This document shows, one piece after another, positions 32,286-43,602 of a stretch of 64,000 nucleotides of DNA. How positions within the stretch are numbered: position 1 is the first letter of the stretch; each line of letters starts with the position of its first letter. This DNA is from Culex pipiens pallens (taxonomy: Eukaryota > Arthropoda > Insecta > Diptera > Culicidae): contig NC_068937.1 in NCBI RefSeq assembly GCF_016801865.2, positions 33,693,692 through 33,757,691 on the forward strand, in the 5' to 3' direction. The position numbers and the translations under genes are program-made. The notes under the pieces were generated by a model. The model was not told where the DNA came from and made no database searches. It saw only the letters and a program-made list of their open reading frames with translations.

Positions 32286-33660
32286 AGAGTTGGAAAAGAG
32301 TCGCGTGATTGAAAAGTTGTTTTATTTTGTCGGTTTAGTTTCGGGCGTGTTTGTTTGTTTGTTTTTTTTTTTTGGTTTTCCGGTCAGTCTTAATGTAATC
32401 ATCGGGTTTTCTCTTTTTCGTGCGCGGTTTATTCGACTTTAGATAGCTTTTTGAGTTTTGTCATTCTTGAGTTGATTTTGGACGGTGGAGGAGCGCGCAC
32501 GCCTTGCAGGACTATTCGTGTTCCGGGCGTAATTTTTTCAGTGATTGGTGTTTTTTTGTGCTTTAATTAAGATTAAATTAATTGTTTTGTGATTTTAAAA
32601 TCCCTTCCTATATCATCGTTGATCAGAAGGCACGGTGTCGGGTAAATTGTGTATAAATTTTTCAAATAATGTATTAAATTTTCACGGTGCAAAAGGCATT
32701 TCTATAGAATCGTTTATTGAATGACACGCTGACATTAAGGAAAGAAATTTAGTGCGCTGGCCACGGGGACGCCCAGATTCTTTTTTGCATTTTCATCTCT
32801 TACAATTTTGTTGTATCGCTGTTAAGATTCGATTGTGAGTAGCGGGACCCCGTGGTTACTCTGCATCGTGTTTTTCGGAGCCTTTTATTTGACATTTTAT
32901 TTTTCATAAGTCCTTCTTTCCATAAGTCCTTCAAGTCCATCGTTGATCGGAAGGCACGCTGCCTGTTTAGTTCGTTTAAGTTATTGTTTTAATTTCATCA
33001 CAATCGTTTACGTTGTGTCCTCTTTTACTTTCGTTCAAAGTTTTTGATCGTAATATTTTTTCCAACTGGCAGTTTTAGTATTTACTAATCAAACTATCCA
33101 TTTTATGAAGAATTAAGCGTCTTTTATTTACTATTTTTGATATTTGCTCGCGTTATCTTAATTGTGCAAACAGTAAAAATATACTGATAAGTCCAGCCCA
33201 TAGCACACTGCTCGGTTGGCACGCGTTCGATTAAAAAAAACTTTCTAAATAATCAATTATTTATCTTTCCGCAGCCGGCTGCCTAAGATTTAAAAAATTT
33301 CAACCGATAAGCAAAATGCTCATGGTCACATCACTGCCACTCGTGAATCCTGACCTCACCCACCCCCACACCCATCTACTAACCCCCTCAAAACTCATGT
33401 GATACTTTGTCGGTGACGCAGTCGATTGGGCGGTCCCATCACTCAAGTATCGGACTAACATTCCCATCCACTTCCCCGTGTCTTACCACTGGTCGTGGCC
33501 GGCGTCGGTATTGATCAGCATGATAGGGACCTTTGAAAATTGCGAAGGGGTGATGATTGGTTCTTACTTTTCATCTGTGGTCCACGGAGCAATTTTTGGA
33601 GGTCCTGGTCAATAACGAAGTAGCAGCTACGGGTAGACAACAATGCTATGCTATGCTATG
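32286..33660 (+). mobile_element. LINE-like insertion with CTATG tail
   Basis: GCAAAAAACATTAACATTCC at 32266-32285 is repeated with one extra A after 33659, bracketing about 1.37 kb. The right end is a GCTATGCTATGCTATG tail. CATCGTTGATCAGAAGGCAC (32618) and CATCGTTGATCGGAAGGCAC (32939) form an internal direct repeat. No reverse-transcriptase ORF. Confidence 0.8.
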
Positions 33661-33928
33661 CAAAAAAACATTAACATTCCTACTCCCAAGCCCTTAAAAA
33701 AATTGAAACGCTAACTTTATCTCATTGGTTCTCGGGCATAACTCAATCAATTGGGACAATTATTTTTTTGAATTGTAAAGATATCTAGATGATCCTAGAA
33801 CTTTGCAGAACTCAATTTGATCAAATCTGTAATTTTTGCAATCAAAAACATCGTTCCAACTTCCCACCGAGAATTTTGGCTCGAGCCTCGACTCAATTCA
33901 GGCTCGATCTCGAGCGTGACATTCATTC

Positions 33929-35466
33929 ACCCATACAAATCTCCATACAATTTTGACAGCTGTTCATAAATCTTTAATTTTTCAAGGATTTTTTTGATTG
34001 ATGTGGTGTCTTTTGCAAAGTTTTAGGTATTGATGAAGACTATTTAGAAAAAGTAGGTACACAAAAAATGTGATTTTTTATTCAACTTTTTTTTCACTAT
34101 AAATCAGTTTCCCATAATCCGAATTTTTGATTTTTTGATTTTTTTTATATGTTTTAGGGGACAAAACCCCGCATCTTTTAAGCCAATTTTTTCCGTGTAC
34201 CGTACACCGGGGTGACTTTGATAGGATTTAAATTTATTTTTGGAATATTTTCCAACTTGTAAGGTTTTTCTCAAGATTGTTATTTTTAAAACATGTACTG
34301 GGATAGACCACACAAAGTCCATGCACTATTTTTGAAAAAAAGTTTTTTCAATAATGTTTAGAAAAATAGCTACGTTAAAAATTCTTAGTTTAAATTCCGG
34401 GGTGACTTTGATAGTCATAGTTTTTATTCTTGTCAAAATCAGATTTAAGGTGTTCAAACATTATTTTTACGTCAAATGTACTAGTGATGGTTGCCGATAT
34501 ATTTTTTAAGAAAAACAATCAATGTTTATACTTAATTAACATAGCATATAGGCTTTTTAACAAAATACATATAAATTTTAGGTAAAATTGTTTATAAGTT
34601 GGAATTTTGCCTAAAATTTGTTAAATATAGTAATGTTCATGATAATATCGATTTATATTGCATTTTATACTTGATTATAAGCACGAATCACAATTTATAT
34701 GAAATTTGTTCAACTGAAATTGCCTATAAATCTGCAGATTTTTTTAAAATTATGTTTCAAAAACACACATTATTTCTCGGATTAGTTTTCAAAAAGCCGT
34801 AAGAGCCAATTGTTAACAAAGCCTTTTTTGCCTCGGTATTCGACCTTCTTACGAAAAATCAATTTCAAATATGCTTATGATTGTTCATCTACACGTCTTT
34901 CAAGTGCCCCAAACTAAAAATAAATGAAATTTGTTACAATTTGGAGAAAAACGAATATTAGTGTCAGAGGTCACGGTGGCTCTTACGGCTTTTTGAAAGC
35001 TCATCCGAGATTTATTATTTACAAACTTATTTAACCTTCTCCTAGTGGAAAATTGTCCAAAGGATCATGTTCATTGAGAAAATCATGACACTTTGAGAAG
35101 TTTGAAATATTGCCTTTCATCAACATTTTCTTTATTATAGTTAACTGACTATTTAAACTTTTCAAAATTTTATGAAAGGTTCTTCTTGAGGTACTTTGAG
35201 CACTTCTCTACCAAGGTCAGTATGATCCCAAACCATTCCGTACGTATTTAATTTGTACTCTTCATTTTGCGCAAAAATCTCAAACCTATCAAAGTTACCC
35301 CGGCTATCAAAGTCACCCCGTTTTACGGTACCTATTTTGTTTTAATAGTCCTTATCAATTCCTACAACTTTGCCAAAGACACCAAATCAATTAGAAAATT
35401 CCTTGAAAAGTTACAGATTTTTGTATGAACCGCTACCAAAATTGTATGAAGATTTGTATGGGTGAA
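33929..35466. mobile_element. Foldback repeat interrupted by a MITE
   Basis: CCCATACAAATCTCCATACAAT with TGGTGTCTTTTGCAAAG at left is inverted at right (TTTGCCAAAGACACC, then GTATGAAGATTTGTATGGG). The MITE at 34200-35328 occupies the middle. Confidence 0.65.
34200..35328. mobile_element. TA-flanked TIR element, family 1 copy b
   Basis: CCGTACACCGGGGTGACTTT at left and AAAGTCACCCCGTTTTACGG at right, next to TA. Collinear with 3466-4395. The extra ~200 bp is an insertion at roughly 34790-35010 that starts and ends with TTCAAAAAGCCGTAAGAGCC and its inverse. Confidence 0.82.
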
Positions 35467-35717
35467 CCAATGACAAAAAATGACTACTTTGGGGATAGAG
35501 AAGGCCCCTACAAAGTTTGAGCCAAATAAAAAAATATAGGTAAAATCCATTTCCGGGTTTGGTGGAGAATTGCTCAGGAGATGATTAGGACTCTTTAAAA
35601 AATATGCACACAGATTTTTTTCAATTTTCGATTTTTTTTGATGAGTAAGGCCCTCCTTTTTCCCAGTGGCCCCCCACTTCAAATTTGGTCTGAAAAATCA
35701 AAAAAGCAAGGAATATA

Positions 35718-37078
35718 GGGTAGAGGACCCAGAAATCGTCCACCTTATAGTGGCAATCTAGGAAATTTGATGAGAATTTGATGACAATTTATGGTTTTTG
35801 GTTCTATTTGTTGTAGAACGTTGATAAACTATTTGATTTTAAGTTTCCACAAGGTTTTTATCATTTACATGTTCATTTTTGATAAAATTTTGCGTTTTAA
35901 TAAAGTGCTCTGAAGAGCCTATTTTCGCCCCCCTAAATCCAATTTTCGCTCACCCTTGGAACCAGTTTTCGCCCACGACAAAAATCAAGAAATCAAATGA
36001 AATTATGACACAAAGCTAAGCAAATATGGTCTCCTATTGATACACAACATGTTCCCGAAGCTAAATTTTATTGTTGTGCACATATTTTGTCATACATATT
36101 ATAAATTGAGGTTCAAAAAATCCTAGGAGTTTTTTTTTTCAGATATCCTACTTATTTTGAGATTCTCTGTCTATTATAACTAAAACCAAAACATGTTCTC
36201 ACTCTCACTAAAAAAAATATGACTAATTTGTGATAGAACTCATGTGTCCCTGTTCAACCAAGATAAGGGCACACAGTTACAATTAGCTCCATGTTGTTGT
36301 TGATTTTGTTAGGGGAGCTTTAATCCTATGGGTCATTTGCTCCCGAAATAACTCAATATAAAACATCGAGTACCTCTTAATAAAAATATTAAAGCACATG
36401 TGTAACTACTTCTCCATCCTCTGCTTAATTTGTTCTCCTATTTACCAGTAAACTTTTACAACATTTGAACCAAAACCCCTTATGAATGAAAGTAATTAAA
36501 ATGATTATTTAACCTTTAAAAATAATCAAGAATATTCCAAATATATTTTCAAGCACATTTCGCTGCGATTAGAAAAGTTTTATGGTAAACGAAAACTGGT
36601 TCTAGATAAAATCTTAAAACACAATACTAGATTTCGCCCTGGTCGAAAATTGGATCGAATGTTTTTTCATGACCCCAGAAATCGCCCACTTTATTTTATT
36701 GAAATAACCTTTGGTAAACGTTTAAAACAGGTAAATCACTAGATTTTCATGAAATTCAGACATACAGTGAACTAATGAATCATTCATTTAAATTATTTTC
36801 GGACAAAATGAGTTGAATTTCCCTCATTAACATTATTACCCGCTGTAGTCGAAATTGACAAAAATATGGCGGCTGCAGTAATGCTTTTTTTTAAAGCTTA
36901 TAAAAACTTAATAAACAATAGAAATTAATTAGGAAAGTTTTAATTAGTACTAGAAATGAATGAATATGTAAACCTGTATAATAAATTCAACCAAAAAACG
37001 GTATGAGTTTGCTAAAAACAGATTAAATCCAGTAGGTGGGCGAAAACTGGAGCAGGGCGAAAACTGGGTCCTCTACCC
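35718..37078. mobile_element. TA-flanked TIR element, GGGTAGAGGACCCAG ends
   Basis: Left GGGTAGAGGACCCAGAAATC and right AAAACTGGGTCCTCTACCC are inverted and bounded by TA; 1.36 kb. Subterminal TTTTCGCCC and GGGCGAAAACTGG motifs recur inside (35920-35975, 36640, 37035-37060). No ORF. Confidence 0.8.
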
Positions 37079-37195
37079 TATTTTTGAAAAAAACATAAAA
37101 CATTCAATGAAACTAGAAGAACAATCAACTGAAAAAATGCATTGATCTTTAAAAATACTTTGAATTTTTACACCCAAAATACAGGGTCGAGAGAA

Positions 37196-37350
37196 CAATT
37201 CTTGACTTTTTTTTGATAAGGTCCTATAAACAAATGTAAACATTGAGTGTATCCCTTTCACACCTTATGTCAAAGTCCATCGGAGTAAGCAAGATACACT
37301 CAATGTTTACATTTGTTTATAGGACCTTATCAAAAAAAAGTCAAGAATTC
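37196..37350. repeat. Perfect long hairpin, arms about 55 bp
   Basis: AATTCTTGACTTTTTTTTGA and the following GGTCCTATAAACAAATG...GTGTATC are inverted exactly after a ~45 bp loop, ending TCAAGAATT at 37349. The arm includes the mini-hairpin core (TAAGGTCCTATAAAC). Confidence 0.88.
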
Positions 37351-40300
37351 TTCCAATTGAGCTCGCGCTCAACGCTAAACTAGAATAGAATAATGCTACC
37401 AACTCACACCATCATCACAAATGTGTTCATTCGTAAATAATCAAATATTTTTTTTCACAAAAAGTTGAATTCACAAAAAGCGTATTTTTTTATTTACGAT
37501 TTTTTTATATCTTTTAAAAGGGCATCTTTGCGCTAGAGTTTAGGAGGCTGGTACCAGAGTTTTGATAAGAGATTTTGGAAAAATCTATGATATTGTCCAA
37601 CAAAATTTCAAAAAAACATTTTACTTGTAAAATTAAATTTGAACTTATAAATTACGTTACACGTTTATTCAACAAGGTGTACCGTTCTCAAGTTAAAGGT
37701 ATTACGAGGTGATATTTTCCGAAAAATGTACAGTTTTTCGAATAATATTTTTTTTTATGGACAAAAACATGTTACAAATTATATTTTAAAATAACTGAGA
37801 TAACTTCTACAATTTTCCTTATTTAACTTTGTTGTTCGGACTGCTGGGTTACAGCCTCTTAAATTTTGTGAAAAATGAGTTTTTCACACTGTCATCTAAT
37901 AAGCCCTCATTTTTCAACTTGTGATTTACCGGAAACTGTTGGTTCAATTTTCAATGTAAAATAATGTAACTTTTATGAAATTTAAAATTTCAGCCCAAAA
38001 TAAGTGTGTTTAGCCATTCCAAATAATAATCTTCATTCTTCTCCTCACCAATTTTAAATTTCAAATGAGATATGTATTGGGCCTTATCAGGAGAACAGCA
38101 TGCAATTTCATCGGGAATTAGTTATATTTTTCATTCTGCATTTCAAAATTAATTTAAATCCATACATCGTTGGTTGCAACGAAAAATAACCTAATTTTTT
38201 TTTAATGAGAATGTGAACGCGAATGCCTATGGTAGTTTAATTTAACTTTAACAAAGCTTCGGAATCAAACATGGCATCTTTTGTTCTTTTATTTTGTTTT
38301 GTGTGGTTTCATTGTTGTTTACTTTTTTGTCAGCATTTTGTTGACTGATTTTATTTCAAAACCACCATGCGTCTCCATTACATTATTCTGTACAATTGCA
38401 TACCATGGAGACGCGTGATTGTTTACAAATAAAATTTGATATAAAAGCAATTGTTGAATCAATTCCTAATTAATTTTAACATTGTTCAACATTGCTGATG
38501 ATAAAATAATTTGCAGGTTATTCAAGCACTCTGCCTTACATTGTTTAACCTACAATTTTCAACAATGTATGGTATCGCATTTATATTTAATTCTACTGCT
38601 TGACCGTTGGCTCTACAAACAGAGATCGGATTAAGCCATAACAATATGTTTACAGCAAAAAAAGAGCTATTCGCCACGCAAATGTAAAAATAACTACACG
38701 CACCAACGGAGCCATTTTAATAAATCTGCCAGCCCGCCCCAATATCACGTTACAATAATGATGTGTTTGCAAACACACACATTTCAATCACATGGCGGTT
38801 GCGGAACATTATCGAGAGCCTTTAATTTGATACCCTGCTTCATGGTCGTGGTAATGTTAGTGTGACCACCCTCAGTGTCGTTAGGGTTACTGTGGTCAAA
38901 TTTATGATCGACATTAGGAATTTAGGGAATCTTGTGGAAGGAAATGAAAAGATTGAGGTTAGGCTAGAACTGTCAAAATTTTGGGGTTTGTTTACAACCC
39001 ATAATAATCCATATGGCCGAATCTCGAGTTCAAACGTCATCTTCTTTCGACAGACTCTCTAATCAAAGAACGCCTGATTGGAAATGCTGTTTATGTGGAA
39101 TATTTGCTGATAATTTGAAATATTTACGAGCGACACGATCATGAGATTTCGCCGAGGACATAAATTCTGTACAGAGTCCTCATTGTTTGTGGGTGTGCCG
39201 CCATAAAGCCGTCGTTTGCGGTAAATTACCTTTAGCGTGTAGAGCTGTCAACGAGCCACCGTCACCACCACTGGCCGCCATTATGGCTGATTCGAAAAGT
39301 TTGGTTATGAAAATGTGTTTCTCCTCTTTTGAGTTACTCCTTTTTGGTGTTGTGGGCGCGCCCCAATAATGTTTTCATTGCTTTTTTTTCTTCTTTTCGC
39401 AGCATTTCATCACAACATCAAAGTTTTGTGCACCTCTCTCCATCAGCGTGTAACCCTGTTGAGTACAGCTCATTATGGTCGCAGGTGATTAAAATCGGAG
39501 GAAAAAAGATTGTGGTGTGAAGAATTTTAATAACCCGAGGGGTGGAAAACCTGTGAGGTGGAGGTAGTTCCTAACGGAGAAGGGTTAATATTGTGTGATT
39601 CGTGAATTGTTTGCGCTAAAGGAGGTGAATTTATTAGTGGCCCCCTTCAGGGTTGTTTATTGGTCATAATTTTGAAGCTGGCGGAATAATGGACGATCTG
39701 ATGGGAAAAATTTACGACTATTGATTCGGGAGGTGAGTATTGAATGATTTACTTGTTTTGGGGCACAACGAACGCGAGCTTTGATGGGTCTAATTAATTC
39801 GGATAATTTGGCAAATTTATGGGCGTCATTCTGGCGGGCTACAAAAGAAAAAAATAATCGAGAACCTTTCAGCTTCATTACGCTGGAGCCAATAACTCGT
39901 GAGGCATCAACAGGTCTTACCATGGTTATTTTCAATTAGTTTTTATTAGTAAATAATCAATTCACAATATCGTAATTTTATAACCTAATAGAGTTTTGGA
40001 GTACCTTTCAACTATGATTTGTACTATAGTTCATTTTGATGTAATTGGATATTCTAACAATGGATTTGCCAAGAGAAGGAAAAATTATTTAAAAAAAAAA
40101 AACCTTCGAAATTTGCTAAGGAAAAGGATAGAAATAGAAAAGCTTAAAACTAGATCACAATTTGTTTTGTCTGTTGACGTCGAATTACCATGGTTATACA
40201 ACGGATAATTCTGAAAAAAATCAGAATCGGCGCTTCATAAGAGTGATAAATGCTGAAAAAAGGAAAATTACTCATTTTCAATCTTTACAAAACTATATTT

Positions 40301-40454
40301 CCGACAAAGTTATGATAAACAATGGACGAATAAGGAAATTTTAGAGGCGCTTTTTATTCTTCTTATTTTATAAAATATATTTTTGGATATTGACACTATT
40401 TTTTTCAAACGCGAACCGAAAACAAAAACGTTTTGATAAGTCATTGTCTTTTTG
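37351..40454. other. Largely unique intergenic DNA
   Basis: Fewer recognisable repeats than elsewhere. A short inverted pair ATGCGTCTCCAT / CATGGAGACGCGT lies at 38368-38415. Small open frames at 38840-39370 and 39996-40344 show no domains. Could be intergenic or a long intron. Confidence 0.4.
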
Positions 40455-42797
40455 TATTTTTTGTAATGGTTGTAATGGTTGTAATTTTGGTAATTTTGGT
40501 AATTTTTGTTTTTTTTTTGTAATTTTTGTAATTTTTGTAATTTTTGTAATTTTTGGAATTTTTGGAATTTTTGTAATTTTTGTGATTTTTGTAATTTTTG
40601 TAATTTTTGTAATTTTTGTAATTTTTGTAATTTTTGTAATTTTTGTAATTTTTGTAATTTTTGTAATTTTTGTAATTTTTGTAATTTTTGTAATTTTTGT
40701 AATTTTTGTAATTTTTGTAATTTTTGTAATTTTTGTAATTTTTTTAATTTTTGTTATTTTTGTAATTTTTGTAATTTTTGTAATTTTTGTAATTTTTGTA
40801 ATTTTTGTAATTTTTGTAATTTTTGTAATTTTTGTAATTTTTGTAATTTTTGTAATTTTTGTAATTTTTGTAATTTTTGTAATTTTTGTAATTTTTGTAA
40901 TTTTTGTAATTTTTGTAATTTTTGTAATTTTTGTAATTTTTGTAATTTTTGTAATTTTTGTAATTTTTGTAATGTTTGTATTTTTTGTAATTTTTGTAAT
41001 TTTCGTAATTTTTGTTATTTTTGTAATTTTTGTAGTTTTTTGTATTTTTTGTAATTTTTGTATTTTTTGTATTTTTTGTATTTTTTGTATTTTTTGTAAT
41101 TTTTGTAATTTTTGTAATTTTTGTAATTTTTGTAATTTTTGTAATTTTTGTAATTTTTGTAATTTTTGTAATTTTTGTAATTTTTGTAATTTTTGTAATT
41201 TTTGTAATTTTTGTAATTTTTGTAATTTTTGTAATTTTTGTAATTTTTGTAATTTTTGTAATTTTTGTAATTTTTGTAATTTTTGTAATTTTTGTAATTT
41301 TTGTAATTTTTGTAATTTTGGTAATTTTTGTAATTTTTGTAATTTTTGTAATTTTTGTAATTTTTGTAATTTTTGTAATTTTTGTAATTTTTGTAATTTT
41401 GTAATTTTTGTAATTTTTGTAATTTTTGTAATTTTTGTAATTTTTGTAATTTTTGTAATGTTTGTATTTTTTGTAATTTTTGTAATTTTCGTAATTTTTG
41501 TTATTTTTGTAATTTTTGTAGTTTTTTGTATTTTTTGTAATTTTTGTATTTTTTGTATTTTTTGTATTTTTTGTAATTTTTGTAATTTTTGTAATTTTTG
41601 TAATTTTTGTAATTTTTGTAATTTTTGTAATTTTTGTAATTTTTGTAATTTTTGTAATTTTTGTAATTTTTGTAATTTTTGTAATTTTTGTAATTTTTGT
41701 AATTTTTGTAATTTTTGTAATTTTTGTAATTTTTGTAATTTTTGTAATTTTTGTAATTTTTGTAATTTTTGTAATTTTTGTAATTTTTGTAATTTTTGTA
41801 ATTTTTGTAATTTTTGTAATTTTTGTAATTTTTGTAATTTTTGTAATTTTTGTAATTTTTGTAATTTTTGTAATTTTTGTAATTTTTGTAATTTTTGTAT
41901 TTTTTGTAATTTTTGTAATTTTTGTAATTTTTGTAATTTTTGTAATTTGTGTAATTTTTGTAATTTTTGTAATTTTTGTAATTTTTGTAATTTTTGTAAT
42001 TTTTGTAATTTTTGTAATTTTTGTAATTTTTGTAATTTTTGTAATTTTTGTAATTTTTGTAATTTTTGTAATTTTTGTAATTTTTGTAATTTTTGTAATT
42101 TTTGTAATTTTTGTAATTTTTGTGATTTTTGTAATTTTTGTATTTTTTGTAATTTTTGTAATTTTTGTAATTTTTGTAATTTTTGTAATTTTTGTAATTT
42201 TTGTAATTTTTGTATTTTTTGTAATTTTTGTAATTTTTGTAATTTTTGTAATTTTTGTAATTTTTGTAATTTTTGTAATTTTTGTAATTTTTGTAATTTT
42301 TGTAATTTTTGTCATTTTTGTCATTTTTGTCATTTTTGTCATTTTTGTCATTTTTGTCATTTTTGTCATTTTTGTAATTTTTGTAATTTTTGTAATTTTT
42401 GTAATTTTTGTAATTTTTGTAATTTTTGTAATTTTTGTAATTTTTGTAATTTTTGTAATTTTTGTAATTTTTGTAATTTTTGTAATTTTTGTAATTTTTG
42501 TAATTTTTGTAATTTTTGTAATTTTTGTAATTTTTGTCATTTTTGTCATTTTTGTCATTTTTGTCATTTTTGTCATTTTTGTCATTTTTGTCATTTTTGT
42601 CATTTTTGTCATTTTTGTCATTTTTGTCATTTTTGTCATTTTTGTCATTTTTGTCATTTTTGTCATTTTTGTCATTTTTGTCATTTTTGTCATTTTTGTC
42701 ATTTTTGTCATTTTTGTCATTTTTGTCATTTTTGTCATTTTTGTCATTTTTGTCATTTTTGTCATTTTTGTCATTTTTGTCATTTTTGTAATTTTTT
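40455..42797 (+). repeat. 9 bp satellite TTTTTGTAA, about 260 copies
   Basis: Almost uninterrupted array of TTTTTGTAA. Variants cluster: TTTTTGTCA occurs as a block of 7 (42311-42373) and a block of 28 (42536-42787). A variant cluster (AATGTTTG, TTTTCGTAA, TTGTTATT, GTAGTTTTTT) at 40971-41080 recurs at 41457-41570, exactly 486 bp (54 units) later. Long open frames through the array are a by-product of a period divisible by three. Confidence 0.97.
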
Positions 42798-43602
42798 AGC
42801 TTTTAGTTTTTAGTTTTTAGTTTTTAGGTTTTAGTTTTTAGTTTTTAGTTTTTAGTTTTTAGTTTTTAGTTTTTAGTTTTTAGTTTTTAGTTTTTAGTTT
42901 TTAGTTTTTAGTTTTCAGTTTTTAGTTTTTAGTTTTTAGTTTTTAGTTTTTAGTTTTTAGTTTTTAGTTTTTAGTTTTTAGTTTTTAGTTTTTAGTTTTT
43001 AGTTTTTAGTTTTTAGTTTTTAGTTTTTAGTTTTTAGTTTTTAGTTTTTAGTTTTTAGTTTTTAGTTTTAGTTTTAGTTTTTAGTTTTTAGTTTTTAGTT
43101 TTAGTTTTTAGTTTTTAGTTTTTAGTTTTTAGTTTTTAGTTTTTAGTTTTTAGTTTTTAGTTTTTAGTTTTTAGTTTTTAGTTTTTAGTTTTTAGTTTTT
43201 AGTTTTTAGTTTTTAGTTTTTAGTTTTTAGTTTTTAGTTTTTAGTTTTTAGTTTTTAGTTTTTAGTTTTTAGTTTTTAGTTTTAGTTTTTAGTTTTTAGT
43301 TTTTAGTTTTTAGTTTTTAGTTTTTAGTTTTTAGTTTTTAGTTTTTAGTTTTTAGTTTTTAGTTTTTAGTTTTTAGTTTTTAGTTTTTAGTTTTTAGTTT
43401 TTAGTTTTTAGTTTTTAGTTTTTAGTTTTTAGTTTTTAGTTTTTAGTTTTTAGTTTTTAGTTTTTAGTTTTTAGTTTTTAGTTTTTAGTTTTTAGTTTTT
43501 AGTTTTTAGTTTTTAGTTTTTAGTTTTTAGTTTTTAGTTTTTAGTTTTTAGTTTTTAGTTTTTAGTTTTTAGTTTTTAGTTTTTAGTTTTTAGTTTTTAG
43601 TT
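42798..43602 (+). repeat. 7 bp satellite TTTTTAG, about 115 copies
   Basis: Directly abuts the 9-mer array through TTTTTTAGC. Unit TTTTTAG with rare TTTTAG (near 43065, 43104, 43280) and a few substitutions (AGGTTTTAG, TTTTCAG). It ends at 43602 before TTTTTTGTCAAAACGC. Confidence 0.97.

Noticed and set aside
40390..42813. Open frames of 807 and 679 codons, with three smaller ones, on both strands
   Set aside because: They are products of the 9 bp repeat (period divisible by three). Translation is a tripeptide repeat such as CNF, FVI or TKI, with no domain, splice context or start region.
42798..43602. Telomere-like repeat
   Set aside because: TTTTTAG resembles telomere motifs superficially, but it is an internal array beside a 9-mer satellite, and flies and mosquitoes lack the TTAGG system.
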